Assembly: GCA_036346375.1 (NCBI GenBank)
Contig: CM070508.1
Location: forward strand, 23,938,852 to 24,002,851
Direction of reading: 5' to 3'
DNA length: 64,000 nt
From: Guadua angustifolia
Taxonomy: Eukaryota; Streptophyta; Magnoliopsida; Poales; Poaceae
Shown: positions 10,411-22,600 of the stretch, one piece after another
Layout: each line of letters begins with the position of its first letter
Position numbering within the stretch: position 1 is the first letter of the stretch
The notes under the pieces: model-generated
Seen by the model: the letters and a program-made list of their open reading frames with translations, nothing else
The model's database searches: none
What the model was told of the DNA's origin: nothing
Made by a program: the position numbers and the translations under genes

Positions 10411-13400
10411 TGTAACATCCCAATTTTTGACATTTTAATTATTTAATACTATTTTATTGCAATTTATGATTTTTGTGAATTTTTTGGAATTATTTGGATT
10501 TTCTGAGATTTATTTGAATTATTTGTAATTTAAACATAATACCTTTTGTTAAGAAATAATTATAAAAAGAAATATTTAAAATAAAGTTTTACTAAAAATA
10601 TTTTATTCAAGTCCAGAATGCCTCAAAGTATTTTTGAGATTTTTCTTGGAATTTTTAGAGTATTTTTACTACCCTAAATAAACTAATTTATTTTCTCGAA
10701 TTATTTTAAATGGAAAAACCGGAAAATTCCCATGAGCGATGCAGGCCGTGGCTAATTCTTTGTCTTGTTGGTCATGAGTCGGGAGGATCAACATCTTGTA
10801 GTTGGATTCGATCCAACAGACTTCATCATCGCGTGGGATAAAAACCCTCTGGTTTACGTCACCGTCGGATCAAGATCGAGCGGCCTTCGTCAGCAAATAC
10901 CAATTGAGAAAACCCTAAGCCGTCCAAATAGTCGGATCGAGATCGTCTTGGCGTGGCTCATCATCTCAGAAGGACTCCTCTCCGTAGTCTCAAAGTCAAA
11001 CACTGCCGCCGTAGGAACTTTCCTTGTTTTCGCTTGGCGTGTATTTAAAACCCGACCCTTCAGAGACTACTTTCGAGCCGCGCATCTTCTCGCTCTTGCT
11101 TGCGTCATGGGAGAATCATCGAGGAGGTCAGCGTGCTTTTGGAGTTTGAGAAGTTCTAATAGCGATTCGCGCCGCCGATAACTCTTCGTCGACTTGGGGT
11201 AGGTCGGATTCGCGCATCAAGGCGAAGTCGGGCCGTCACTTCTTCGTTGCCGGGAAGCACTGCAACGCCGCATGGGTGGTCGTCGTCCCCAGCTCCGGTG
11301 GGCTCAAGCCGCCGGGTTTCCATTGCCGTTCGGGAGAAGCGTCGGCCGTCGGATCGACATCGGACGATCGGAGTCAAGCCACGTCGCCTTTGTACACAGT
11401 GCATCGCTCGGGTACATTCTTCACCGTCGGATTTGAATCGTGTGGTCACGGTTGAGCCACGTCATTTAAGTACACGATGGCGTCTTGGGTAAGTATTGGT
11501 AGTCGGTTTAAATCGGATGGATAGGAGTCGCCACGTCGATTAGAGACTCTGATAAAGGTATTAGTAATGTGAGCCGTTGGATCTAGATCGGTTGGTGATG
11601 GTATTAGCCACGTCACCGATTTAACGATGAGTCATCGGATTGGTTTTAGATGGTCAGGATCTTGCCACGTGTGGCCGTCTGACCGCACAGAGGGTCGACG
11701 TCGACATGACGTATTAATTGGTTTTCTTTATAAAAATAATTCGGGTAAATCTAGAAATTCAATTTAATTTATTTTCAAACTTCTAAATGCTATAACTTTT
11801 GCATATGAACTCCGATTGAGGTGATTCAAATTCCTAAAAATTTGTAAAATTGAGATCTATCCAATGGTGATTTTTATTTGAATTTTTGAGTTCATTTGTT
11901 CTTTGGTTTCGGTGTTTATTTGCTATTTCTTCTCGATTCGTGTAGACGTTGAATTGTGCGAGGCTTCGGAAGAGGAATTTGCAACCCAGGAACAATCTTT
12001 AGACCAAGACCAGGAGTTTAAGCAAGGCAAGTTGTGCTTTGATCATGTTGCACCCATGTTTGCAAAATTGCTATTTTGATTTACTTTATTGCATGATATT
12101 TTATGTGTACAAATGATTTCAACATAACTTTGGGATTAGCTAATGTACCCTTTGAATTACACCCTACCTTGTTATTTGTATGCCATAATCCACTTGTCAC
12201 CTTAGGTTGGTTCATTATAGTTGGTTAAATATGAAATCAACATGGATGGTTAGAACGGAATAGAATTGCTTAGCCATGCCACGTCATCACATGTACATGA
12301 AATGTTGAGTATTAATTTTGACTAATGGAATATGGAACCATGATGTTAATTTGTGTGTCATGTGTGGTCACACAAAGAGATTGAGTTGTCGTGGCGGGGA
12401 GGTCACTAGCGATGTTGATTTAATGAGTAGCACGTGGTGCTTGGTAACCAAGCAGGGTGGTAATCACTTTATGATTGAAGCAAGTGGAAGGGCAAGTGTG
12501 CGGGGTAGGCTCGATGGGTGAGGGTATGAGTAAGTCTTGTTTTAATCAATCCTAAGGACTTAACCTTGCGTGCCTTTGACCTAAGTCAATCATGCAACCA
12601 CATATACTGTATGGGGCGGACCTAGTGACTAATTTGCAAATCTTAACTTGAGTGCTATCGTGGTGGTGTGAGTCAGGGTGTGCGGAGAAACTCACATGGC
12701 GCAAGAGGGGGCCTGTTGTGGTGGTGTAACCCTTGATGTTGAAACCTTAGCGGGTAGCTTGGGTTAGAGGATGCATTGTAAAGGCTTTGTTATAATCGTT
12801 CACTGTGTGGTGCATGGTTGTATCATGTGGGTAAAGTGCATAACCTCTGCGAGTGTACAAACTATTAGGATAGCCGTGCTCACGGTATTGAGCAATGCTC
12901 GGGAATTACTGATCAAGGGTAGTTAATTAAAATGGACAAGCTGGAAGGATGGCGAGGATGCCATGTGGATAAAGGAAACTTGACTTAGGATGGAAACTTC
13001 GGTTTATTTGAAAATCACTGAATTTATTTACTTGTTATCATTTGTTTTATTGTCTTTTCAATCTATGAAGTATATATGTTCTTAAATGCTGCTTTATTGC
13101 AAATGAACCCTTAATCTTTCCTTTGGAATAAGCCTGCATATAGCTATGATAAAATTGCATTTTGTGCACAACTTGTTGAGTACGTGTTGGTGTACTCACC
13201 CTTGCTTAACAACCAACAACGATGGAACATCATCATGGGAGGACTTTCGGTGGGCCAGCGTGTCACTAGGTCAATCCTTGTCGATGCTTTGTGGTGTCTT
13301 GATGGGACATCTCGTCTTTTGCTACTTTCATTGCATTTGTTCAAGTTATCTTTCAGTCTAGCCCATGTGGCTAAATAATTGTAAGTGATCATAAGATCAT

Positions 13401-13554
13401 ACACTAGTTATATTCAATAAATAAAGTCTTATTATTCTTATTGTTGTGTATGATATGATGCTTACCAATGTTAAGCTGTGTGCACTAGCGATTGATCCTG
13501 GGACTAGTGCGGTAAAACACAGTGGATTCGAATTGGTGAATTCGGGTCCTTACA
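10411..13554 (+). mobile_element. Solo LTR of a long-LTR gypsy element
   Basis: This 3144-bp sequence starts TGTAACATCCCAATTTTTG and ends GGGTCCTTACA. It is flanked by TSD GTCAG (10406-10410 and 13555-13559). No internal region is present, so it is best explained by recombination between two LTRs. Stretches such as AAATTTGTAAAATTGAG (about 11835) and TTTGATCATGTTG (about 12037) recur in the LTR at 25762-29284, so the families are related. It interrupts the hAT coding region exactly within a codon context that reads through once the insert is ignored. Small ORFs inside it are not considered genes. Confidence 0.92.
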
Positions 13555-15584
13555 GTCAGGGAACTCAAAAATGGGGTAAATAAGCTTTCAAATTTTAGTT
13601 TAGTTGTACGTCAATTAATATCTCACATTTTCATCATATGTTTTATTTGCAGGTGAGGGTATCCTGTCTTCGTTTGGTTGAGACATAGATAGAAAATATT
13701 TAGACGCCAACGAATCGAACATATGGGAGAAGATGGCCAAGTTTAGGAAGGAATGGCCTACGCATGGCGTAACAATAATGTGCGATCATTGGATAGGGCC
13801 GACATGTATGAGCATCATCAACTTAATGACATACCGCAATGGCACCATGTTCTTCCACAAGTCTGTGGATGCGACGGGCCTAGCTCAGGATGTCTCATTC
13901 TTATGAAATCTATTTGAAGTACGCATCATGTAATGGGGGTTTTCATTTTGTTTGTTGACGCAGGAAATTACCTTAGTGGTCGACGAGGTAGGTTCGACAA
14001 ATGTTATGTAGATTGTCACGGATAATGGTGCCACTACAAGAAAGCATGCAGGCCCATCACAAAGCAGCGCTGCAACATCATGTGGTAGCCTTGTTTGGCC
14101 CACACGATTAATTTGATGCTTAAGCATATTGGAGTTTCATGACCACGCCTCTGTCATCGAGAGTGCAAGGAGAATCTAGCATCGAGCTTTGTTGATACCG
14201 CGGAGGGGAGATTCATGTACTCCTGCCTCTCAAATTTGGACTGGTGGGACAACCTTCGATAAGTTGTTAAATCTGTTGAACCATTGTACACCTTCTTGCA
14301 TTTCACCAATCAAGACAGGGTATCTATGTTAAGCGAGGTGCTACTACGGTACAACATAATGTGACAGGAATATGATAGCTTGTTCCATGACTCTAGCTAC
14401 ATTCGACTTAAACATGAACGTTGTGGACACAAGAATAGGTGACGTAATGTGCGAGGCTTACATGAATGCCGGTAATACATTCTTCTCTTTAACATAATAT
14501 CTTGTTCTTGCATAGATGTTACGTACTTGTACTGACATGTTTCCTTGACTTTGTAAAGCTGCCGCCTTGAACCCCTGGTCGCACTACTCGTACGCCACTT
14601 ACACACCTTTTTGCCAGATATCCAGGATGCTTTTCAAGCGCTTGCTAATAATACTCTGGATTCCACAGACGTTCTTCACGAGGCCGATTTGAACAAGTGC
14701 AATTAGAGCACGTCCGCGTTCATCCACACTAAAGTTCGCAACCGCCTGTCCTGCACGAAGTTTCATAAGTTGGTGTACGTTGATTACAATCTGTGGCTAA
14801 GAATTCAAGCCAAACAAAGTCAAAGGTCCACAACAGAAGACGACACATTCCAGCGTCATATGGATCTTATATTATGCGATAGTGAAATCTAATCTAACAG
14901 TGGATGGAAAAAGGAAGATCTAATACTGACCCCTTACTCTATGAGGACACTGAGACTGAGAGTGATACCCTCTCCCATCACACCTTGTGACAGACCCGAT
15001 TAACCATGCTGTGTTGCAAAAGAATACTGAGGCTAAAAGCATCACCAAATGGGCAGACAAGACAATGGGTGACAGTCACATAGGAAAGAGGAAGCACCAA
15101 GTAGTGACGATGAGGGAGCAAGCAAAAAGGTGAGCTTCCTGGAAAGGAAAGGGGAAGCTTCCCACTGAGGAGGAACATTATGTTGGGAGTGATGACTGAT
15201 AGCACTCTCAGGGCCTGTCGGAGCCCACAGATGATAGTCGCTCCAAGATGGACAACGATGGTGGTGAGTCCGGTGACAGTGGCTCTATCACTCTCACCGC
15301 TAAGAAGAACAACGTCCCATAGAATTTACAGAGGAGTCCCAGTACGCTCATGCCACATAGGGAAGATACTGCAGGCAAGGGAAGACAGAGAACAATACTG
15401 CACAGTCGCAGAGGACGATACTACAGTCCTACAGTCACATAAGAAAGTGGCTCATGATGCAGTATCGTCCTCTGCACCATGGCGCTCCATAGTCGCAAAG
15501 GACGATACTGTAGGCAAGGGAAGACAGCATCCACATAGCCATAATGCACCCCCAGGATAGCTCCAACTCGTTCAGCGTCGCCGA

Positions 15585-15733
15585 TGTTACGAATAGCACT
15601 TGTATTAAACATAAGGCCACATGAGGATATAGAAGGAAAGAACTATATAAGGCAATATCTAAACAACGCTAGCAATCGCTATACAAGCCAACTAGCAATC
15701 TCTTATATAAGGCAACTAAGATACTGTCTAACA
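15585..15733 (-). repeat. 3' LTR of the copia element at 15.6 kb
   Basis: The minus strand starts TGTTAGACAGTATC and ends at 15585 with CGTAACA. The polypurine tract abuts it at 15734. It is shorter than its partner by two internal indels. Confidence 0.9.
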
Positions 15734-16013
15734 CCCCCCTCAAACTCATCGTGGATCAACAACACTAAGTTTGGAGAGATAAAAACTATGCTAAGCTCTA
15801 GACTGTGTCTTTGTGAAGAAGTCTGCCAACTGAAGCTCTGAAGGCCCATACTGAAAAGCCACAACATGATCCTGTACATGTGACCACATGAAGGAAGCAT
15901 CAACGCCAATATGCTTGGTGAGCTCATGCTTCAGTGGATCTCAAGCAATGCTAATAGCACCTGTACTGTCAGATAAAAGAGGAGCATGTGTAGATACAGC
16001 AACACCAAAATCC

Positions 16014-19000
16014 TCAAGTAGCTACCGTAGCCAAGTAATCTCTGTTATCAAAGAGCCATAACTCGCAACTAAGCCTCAGCACTCGAACGAGAAACTGTTG
16101 TCTGCTTCTTAGTCTTCCATGTAATGAGAGAACCACCAAGAAAAACACAATAATCAGAAAGTGACCGACGATCAAAATGATCACTAGCCCAGGTAACATC
16201 GGAGCATGCCTGGAGCTGGAGCAAGGAAAGAAAAGACGGCAAGAGATAGTTCCAAGAAGATATCGTAGAATACGAAGAAGATGACTATAGTGGAACTGAG
16301 TGGGAGCAGAAACGAACTGACTCAAGATATGAGCTGGATACAAAATATCAGGATGAGTAACACCAAAGTACACAAGACTCCCAACAAAATGGCAATAATG
16401 AGTAGGATCCTCCAGAGGTTCACCATCAGTAGGTCTCAGCTGTGCGCTGATCAGTAAGAGAAACACGATCAAGAAGATCCTGCATATACTTCTCTTTAGA
16501 TAGAAAGAAACCCTCAGGGATATAAGAGACCTCAATCCCAAGAAAGTAGCAAAGAGGACCCAGATCAGACATAAGAAACTGCTCACTAAGATGTGCCTTC
16601 ACAAAGGCAATATATTGAGAATAATCTTCAGTAATTGCATATCATCAACATAGAGAAGAAGAAGAGTCCATCTATGAGGTGAAGCGTGAACAAAGAGCGC
16701 AGGATCATGAGTGCTAGCAGAAAAACCAGCAGCAGTGACCACAGAAGAAAAACGCTCAAACCAGGCACGAGGGACTTGCTTGAGCCCATAAAGAGAGCGA
16801 CAAAGCCGACAAACTATATCCTCAAGAACAGATACCACGGTGGTGGCTGCATAAAGATCTCACGTAGCTCACCATTAAGATGGCATTCTGGACATCAAGC
16901 AGAGAAATATACCACTCACGAATAGAAGCCACAGCAAGAAGAGTGCGAACATTAGTCTCATCTTAATCACAACCATACTCCTACTGAAAACGTGCTACAA
17001 GATAATCCTTATAGTGCATAAGAACGTGCTACAAGATAAGCCTTGTAGCGCATAAGAGAACTATCAGAAGGAATCTTAACTTTATAGATCCACTTGCATG
17101 TAATGGGATGAACACGTGGAGGAAGAGGCATAAGATCCCACGTGTCAATGCGCTCAAGGCAACAAGCTCCTGTGCCATCGCATGCTGCCATTTCTGATGA
17201 ATAACAGCATTGCGGTAAAAAGTCGACTCTGCAATAAATACACCAGCAAAGCCAAGGCGCTCAGGAGGCTGAATAGATTGACGATCGCGAAGAGTGTAGC
17301 GAGGAGGCACTAAAGAAGGTGACTCAACAGGAGAAGATGACACATCAGAAGAATCCCCAACTCACAGACGACGAGTGTAGTATAGAGATTAAGAAGGAAC
17401 AATGTCAGAAGAAACATCTGGAGGAGACACGCTATAGCCCAGAAAAACGCACTTAACAAACTGAGCGGTCAGCTTGGTGCATTCATGAGGTACAAGAAGG
17501 ACATAACACAACACCTAAAGAGGTGAAGATTAGAGTAATCAGGAGGCATGCCACAAAGACGCTCCATTGGAATCCCACCCTGAAAAGCAGAAGAAGGATA
17601 AATATTAATCAAGTGGCAGTAGAAACAGCCTCAGCATAGAAGTGAGGTGGCATAGCGGAAGCAAGTAACAAATCACAAGCTGTCTCAAGAAGAAGACGGT
17701 ACTTGCGCTCAGCGACACCATTCTGAGCATGAACACCAGGACAAGAAAACTAAGAAAGAGTGCCCTGGGTAGCAAGAAAGGCACAAAGGGCTCCTAACAG
17801 ATACTCTCCTGCCGAGTTAGCATGAAGAACACGAATGGGAATATCAAATTAAGTACACATCATGGTGGCAAAATTCTTATAGATTCATAAAATCTCACTA
17901 TCAGAAGACAAAGTATATCCAGATGTGACGAGAAAAATCATCTATAACATGACCCCTTTTGAAACAAAAGGAGCCCGGCCCCAAACATCAGAATAAACAA
18001 GATCAAAGGGACGCCAGGATACAGACTCATTAGAAGGATAGGGGAGTTATAGCTGTTTACCAAGCTTACTACCCGCACAATCTAAAGAGGTATCACCAGA
18101 CACAGATCCTAAAAGGCTACGGCGGACTAAAGAAGACAGACATGACCCACAAAGATGTCCTCAACAGTGATGCCACTGAGCAAACGACCAGTAGAAGATG
18201 CAATAGAGGCGGAAGCAGTGGAGGAGACTGAGACTAGCAGGGGTAGCAAAAGAAAGACAAAGCCAGTCAAGCTCCCAAAGACGCTAAGAGTCACGGCGGC
18301 GAGGGCCAGTACGAATCAGAGACCCCATGCGGTGATCCTGAACATAGCAAGAATCAGAATCAAGGATAACATAACAACCATGATCAGTGAGCTGGCTAGC
18401 AGATATGAAATGCATAGTCAGTTTGGAAACATGAGAAACAACAGGAACATAAAAGGAGGAAGACAAAAAAGTGTCTCGTCTTGCAATAGAAAGAGAAGTA
18501 CCATCTACAGTCTGCGCAGTAATAGGAGCAACAAGAGGACTGATGGAATGGATATTTGTAGGATCAGATGTCATATGAAAAAAAGCTCTAGAGTCAAGAA
18601 TCCATGCTGTGATACCTAATGAGGAGGAAGGCGGTCTTTCACTAGAAGACTAAGCAGCAGAACTAGCAAAACCTGACGGTGCAGAGGCAGCCATACGACG
18701 TAGCAGTGTAAGAATCTCCAGAATAGAGTCAGAACCAGTAGAGGTCTGCTAAGGGGAGGTGCCCAGGAGTCCAGTGCCCTTAGAAAGGCGTCCACCTCGA
18801 CCCCTAGTAGCCAACACTGGAGTAGGCATTACTGATAGAGTAGCACGAGGCACTGCCAGAACTGAAGGAGATACTAGCAGGTCTGCACCACGGAGAGTCT
18901 CCACAGTACGAATAGGTGCAAGAGCCTCCAACAAGGTTATAGGAGGATGGCAAGCAAGCAGCTGGGCACGAATCTACTAAAATTCAGCCTGAAGACTTGT

Positions 19001-19885
19001 CACGAAGTCATAGATGCAACAAAGCTCCAAATGAGACTGCTGACGCTGGCAGCACTAACAAGTGCGGCAAACCTTCGGTCCAAGAGAATTAAGCTGACGC
19101 CACACCAAGAACAGCTGTGCATAGAACTCATCAATGGTAGAATCATCCTACTGTAGCGACTGCTCCTGTCGCACAACAACAAGATACAAAGAATCGCCAA
19201 CAGGCTCATAGCAGTCATGAAGATGCGCCCACATCAATTGCGCCAAAGGCAAAGCGACAATATCACCAGTGAGATGCACATTTATGCTAGCAACTAAAAT
19301 AGCGAAGACACGAGTATCTTTATCAATCCATATTTGGTAAGCAATAAATTGAATTTGAAAATACTTCACAGCATTAGCATAGTTATCGGAGGCCTTCTGT
19401 CGAGCAACATCATCAGCAACCTTGAGAATAACAAGCGTAGAAGGGGGTGCAGCACAAGGCGGACATGATAGCTCGCTAGTAAGAAACTCCCACAGGCGCT
19501 AACCGCGCATGTGAAGGCACATATGGAGAACCCAGCCTCGATAATTAAGACCATAAAAAATAACAGGGCAGCGATGAACAGAGATGGTGCCCGAAGGACC
19601 CGAAGATAACAACATTTTTTTGTCTATAGAAACATTAACTCTGCTTAAATCCGGCCGATTGAATTCTGAGCGACAGACTCGGTCAAAAGCAAACACGCCG
19701 GCTAAGAGGAGCGGCGGGCATCGGCAAGCGGCGCGGGCTCGGCAGCGAGGAGGCTGGGCTTGGCGGCGGACTCGATGATGGGTGTCGGCAAGCGGCAAGG
19801 AGGCCGAGGCTCGAAGGTGAAAGATCGAGCCGACCGAGGTGACGACGGCGAGGGGCTGGCCAAGGGAGGCTATTGGGCAGAGCAA
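16014..19885 (-). pseudogene. copia gag-pol, broken
   Basis: On the minus strand, gag lies around 19615-19150 and includes CPVIFYGLNYRGWVLHM and FIAYQIWIDKDTRVFAILV, with a stop between. A Gly/Arg-rich stretch lies near 18850. The protease motif near 18600 reads WILDSRAFFHMT, so the catalytic Gly of DSG is changed to Arg. Integrase pieces lie around 18160-17900 ([15 protein letters not shown]). The reverse transcriptase N-terminal region runs from about 17343 to 16900. SLYGLKQVPRAWFERF and LLLLYVDDM lie at 16838-16599, and VGSLVYFGVTHPDILY with RNase H remains at 16586-16014. Many frame changes and stops prevent expression. The gag matches that of the element at 3529 closely, including NYRGW and LHMRG. 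Confidence 0.82.
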
Positions 19886-20159
19886 CGACTAGAGGCCCGA
19901 ATCCGGATGGCCTGCACGAAGGGGCATTGGGGAGCAACACAGTGCGCGCACGGGTGAATTGGTGGCTCCGACAGGCAAGTGACGCGGGTGGCGCAGAGGT
20001 CTCGCGGAACAAGCACCGGTACACGCCACGCTCAGCAGATGGCGACCGATGAGCAGTCGAGGAGGACGAACTGATGAGGAAAAGCCAAGTAGGAGAGGTC
20101 GGGTAAGCGCAAGTGCATGCCCATAAGAAAACCCTAACCCTAACCAGACTCTGATACCA

Positions 20160-20330
20160 TGTTTTGAATAGCACTTGTATTAAACATAAGGCCAATGGAC
20201 CAGTATATATACATATACATGAGGGTATAGAAGGAAAGCCTATATAAGGCAGTATCTATACAAGGCAAGCAATGTCTATACAAGACAACTAGCAATCTCT
20301 TATATAAGGCAACTAGGATACTATTTAACA
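20160..20330 (-). repeat. 5' LTR of the copia element at 15.6 kb
   Basis: The minus strand starts TGTTAAATAGTATCC at 20330 and ends CTATTCAAAACA at 20160, directly before the PBS. It holds TATATATAC near 20205. Confidence 0.9.
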
Positions 20331-20741
20331 GCCGAAACGCAAGGGAGTTATGACAATGACTCATATGGCCACCACGACTACGCCATCCTGGAAGCTCATA
20401 GACAACCTCCCACCCAATTGGTTTATGAGTGGCAACACCATGAATTTTATGCTATGTTGTACCAATAGTGGCAAATAGCTAGCCCGTGGATAGGACAAAG
20501 TTAGCACGAATACAAGGCGGAGTTGCAGCTACATAAGGACCGGTAATGATGTTCACAGAGGAGTACAACATAGCCAACCAAATGTACAACCAATAATATT
20601 ACCTGTAGCCCCAAAGGTAATGTTTCATTTCATTGCAACTTGATTTTTTACTAACATAGCATTCATATAGATTCAACATGGCATAGGCGTGAAAATAGAA
20701 GGACAACAAAGTTATGCCAACTGCTAACATTCATTTTCGGT

Positions 20742-22085
20742 GAGAAATATTGATGTCAAATGTCATATTGAAATGCTATTCAAATGAATGTCATATCATT
20801 GATTTCAAGTGCTATTGAAATGAATGTTATTGAAATGTGGACTTGTGTGATTGATCTGTGAATGCTAATGAAATAAAAATGTTATTTGTTCAGATATTAT
20901 TGCTAAATACCTACTTTACAACTTGAGATTGTCTAAAATATAGCAAAGGTCATGCCAAAATTTTCCCATATTGTTTCATATTTTTCCATAGTTGTGATAT
21001 TATTGCAAAATGTGTATTTTGCAACTTGTCGTTGTCTTAAAATGTATGAAAGGTCATGCTGGAATTTTTCCATATTTTTCATACATTTTTAACATTTTTC
21101 CTAATGTTTTCGGCCTTTATAGGCTTTTTACAAAATTTTCCACAATTGTCTGCTATTTTCCCAATTTTTCTTGCTTTCCCCCCTTTTCACTTGGTTGCTA
21201 ATTTTCCTAAAAACCGATCGATTTTCGAGATTTCTTTCACCGGTTTGACTATCATTTTTACATCCATTTAACTTTACAAACCATTTGATTTTTCTCAATT
21301 TTTAACTAATTTTCGTCGAAAATCAATACCGGTGGGGTCTCGATTCCTAGTGCAAAATGATTTTGTTAAACCTGCTTGATTCTATGGGTGTTATTGGTGA
21401 GAAATATTGATTTCAAAATATTTCTCATTTCACTGAGAAATATTGATTTCAAATGTCATATTAAAATGCTATTCAAATGAATGTCATATTGTTGATTTCA
21501 AGTGCGATTGAAATGAATGTTATTGAAATGTGGACTTATGCAATTAATTTGTGAATGCTATTGAAATGAAATGTTATTTGTTGAGATATTATTGCTAAAT
21601 GTCTACTTTACAACTTGAGTTTGTCTAAAATATAGCAAAGGTTATGCCAAAATTTTCCCATATTGTTTCATATTTTATCATAGTTGTGCTACTATTGCAA
21701 AATGTGTATTTTGCAACTTATGTTATCTCAAAATGTAGGAAAGGTCATGCCAGAATTTTTTTCCAATTTTTCCATATTTTTCATATATTTATGACATTTT
21801 TCCTGATGTTTTCGGCCTTTATAGACTTTTTACAAATTCTTCACAATTGTCTGCCATTTTTCCCAATTTTTCTTACTTCCCCCCTTTTTCATTTTGTTGC
21901 CGATTTTCCCAAAATCCAGTCGATAATCGCTGCAAACTGGTCGATTTTCAACCCTTATCGATCAATTTTCGAGATTTCTTTCACCGGTTTGACTGCCGTT
22001 TTCAAATCCATTCGATTTTCGTCAAAAATCAATACCCGTGAGGTCTCAATTTTCCAGTGTAAAATGATTTTGTTAATCCTGGTTG
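20742..22085. repeat. Tandem duplication, unit about 690 bp
   Basis: A block starting GAGAAATATTGATGTCAAAT (20742) recurs as GAGAAATATTGATTTCAAAT (about 21435). Order is kept through ATTTGTTCAGATATTATTGC, TATAGCAAAGGT, TTTTCGGCCTTTATAG, CGATTTTCGAGATTTC and AAAATGATTTTGTTAA. The rich TTTTC/CCGGTTTGAC text resembles subterminal regions of Ac-like hAT elements. It lies directly downstream of the hAT pseudogene and may be its 3' part, which I infer and cannot show. Short ORFs inside it are low-complexity Phe-rich artefacts. Confidence 0.85.
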
Positions 22086-22171
22086 ATTCTTTCGGCCAAT
22101 ACCCCTCGTTTCCACAGGGAACAAATCATCGCCTTTGCGCACAGGGAATTTCTCCCCTGTGAACTTCTCTA

Positions 22172-22600
22172 ATGTCACAATTTCCTCCTCTCAAAATCGA
22201 TGCCACTGCGTGCCTCCCTCTCTCCGCCACTAAATTCCCCCTTCACCGCCACACGCCTCCTTCCTCCATCTCCACATCGCCATCGCCTCCACCACTCCTG
22301 CGCTCCACCACGCTTGCGCCTGTCGATGCCACCGGCCTCTACCAGCCTCACCTATCTGATGGCCTCCCCAAACTCCCTCAAGATCCATTGATCAAACCGC
22401 CCAAGCGCCACCGCTAGTGACCCTAGGCCATGGGTGAGCTCATCCTTGGTTTCCCTCGCTTCCCCGACCTCGATGCCTCCTCACGCTGCAATTCGCCCAC
22501 AAGCGCCCAGCGTTGCCACCGCTCAACTTTATCGCCATGGCGCCATCTACGGCCATGTCAATCTTGGGGAACTGAACTTAGCCATACAAGAACAACCAAC
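22172..22600 (+). other. CpG- and proline-codon-rich, gene-like stretch of unknown nature
   Basis: In an AT-rich neighbourhood this stretch is rich in CCG, GCC and TCC and carries an 81-codon ORF (22172-22417) starting MSQFPPLKIDATACLPL. A second ORF, or another frame, ends in RHGAIYGHVNLGEL near 22530-22580. I do not recognise the product. The composition resembles the first exon of a grass gene. It may be a gene fragment captured by a transposon or the remains of a small gene. A possible terminal exon (AG then GAAACTCATGAAGAATCC, then a stop near 23755) lies about 1.1 kb downstream, but linking them is speculative. Confidence 0.3.

Larger units (their letters stand above)
15585..20330 (-). 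mobile_element. Complete Ty1/copia retrotransposon, minus strand, decayed
   Basis: The 5' LTR is at the right (20330-20160, 171 bp) and the 3' LTR at the left (15733-15585, 149 bp). TSD GCCGA lies on both sides (15580-15584 and 20331-20335). Next to the 5' LTR the minus strand reads TGGTATCAGAGTCTGG, the usual PBS matching plant initiator tRNA-Met. Next to the 3' LTR it reads GAGTTTGAGGGGGG, the polypurine tract. It is inserted in the hAT pseudogene. LTRs differ by indels of about 20 bp, so it looks older than the copia at 3529. Confidence 0.93.
10268..20640 (+). pseudogene. hAT-superfamily transposase (DUF659 type), split by two retroelements
   Basis: hAT transposases cut and paste DNA with an RNase H-like core; the DUF659 domain is a common part of plant hAT proteins. 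One piece, 10268-10410 plus 13560-13575, encodes AIGSAWARFFNTTGIMGRKA and then NPYFVSDVRELKNG, ending at a GT donor. The exon starting at 13653 reads WEKMAKFRKEWPTHGVTIM, then TYRNGTMFFHKSVDATG, up to a donor at 13919. The next exon, from 13964, gives EITLVVDEVGSTNVM, IVTDNGA and near 14100 AHTINLMLKHIG. Further pieces continue to about 14700, and the C-terminal part resumes at 20331 (SYDNDSYGHHDYAILEAH). A solo LTR (10411-13554) interrupts the first exon and a copia (15585-20330) the C-terminal part. Several in-frame stops show it is dead. Terminal repeats of the hAT element were not identified. Confidence 0.75.

Noticed and set aside
20133..20146. Telomere-like (CCCTAA) repeat on the plus strand
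   Set aside because: Only about two units, located next to the PBS of the minus-strand copia. It is part of the element's leader, not a telomere.
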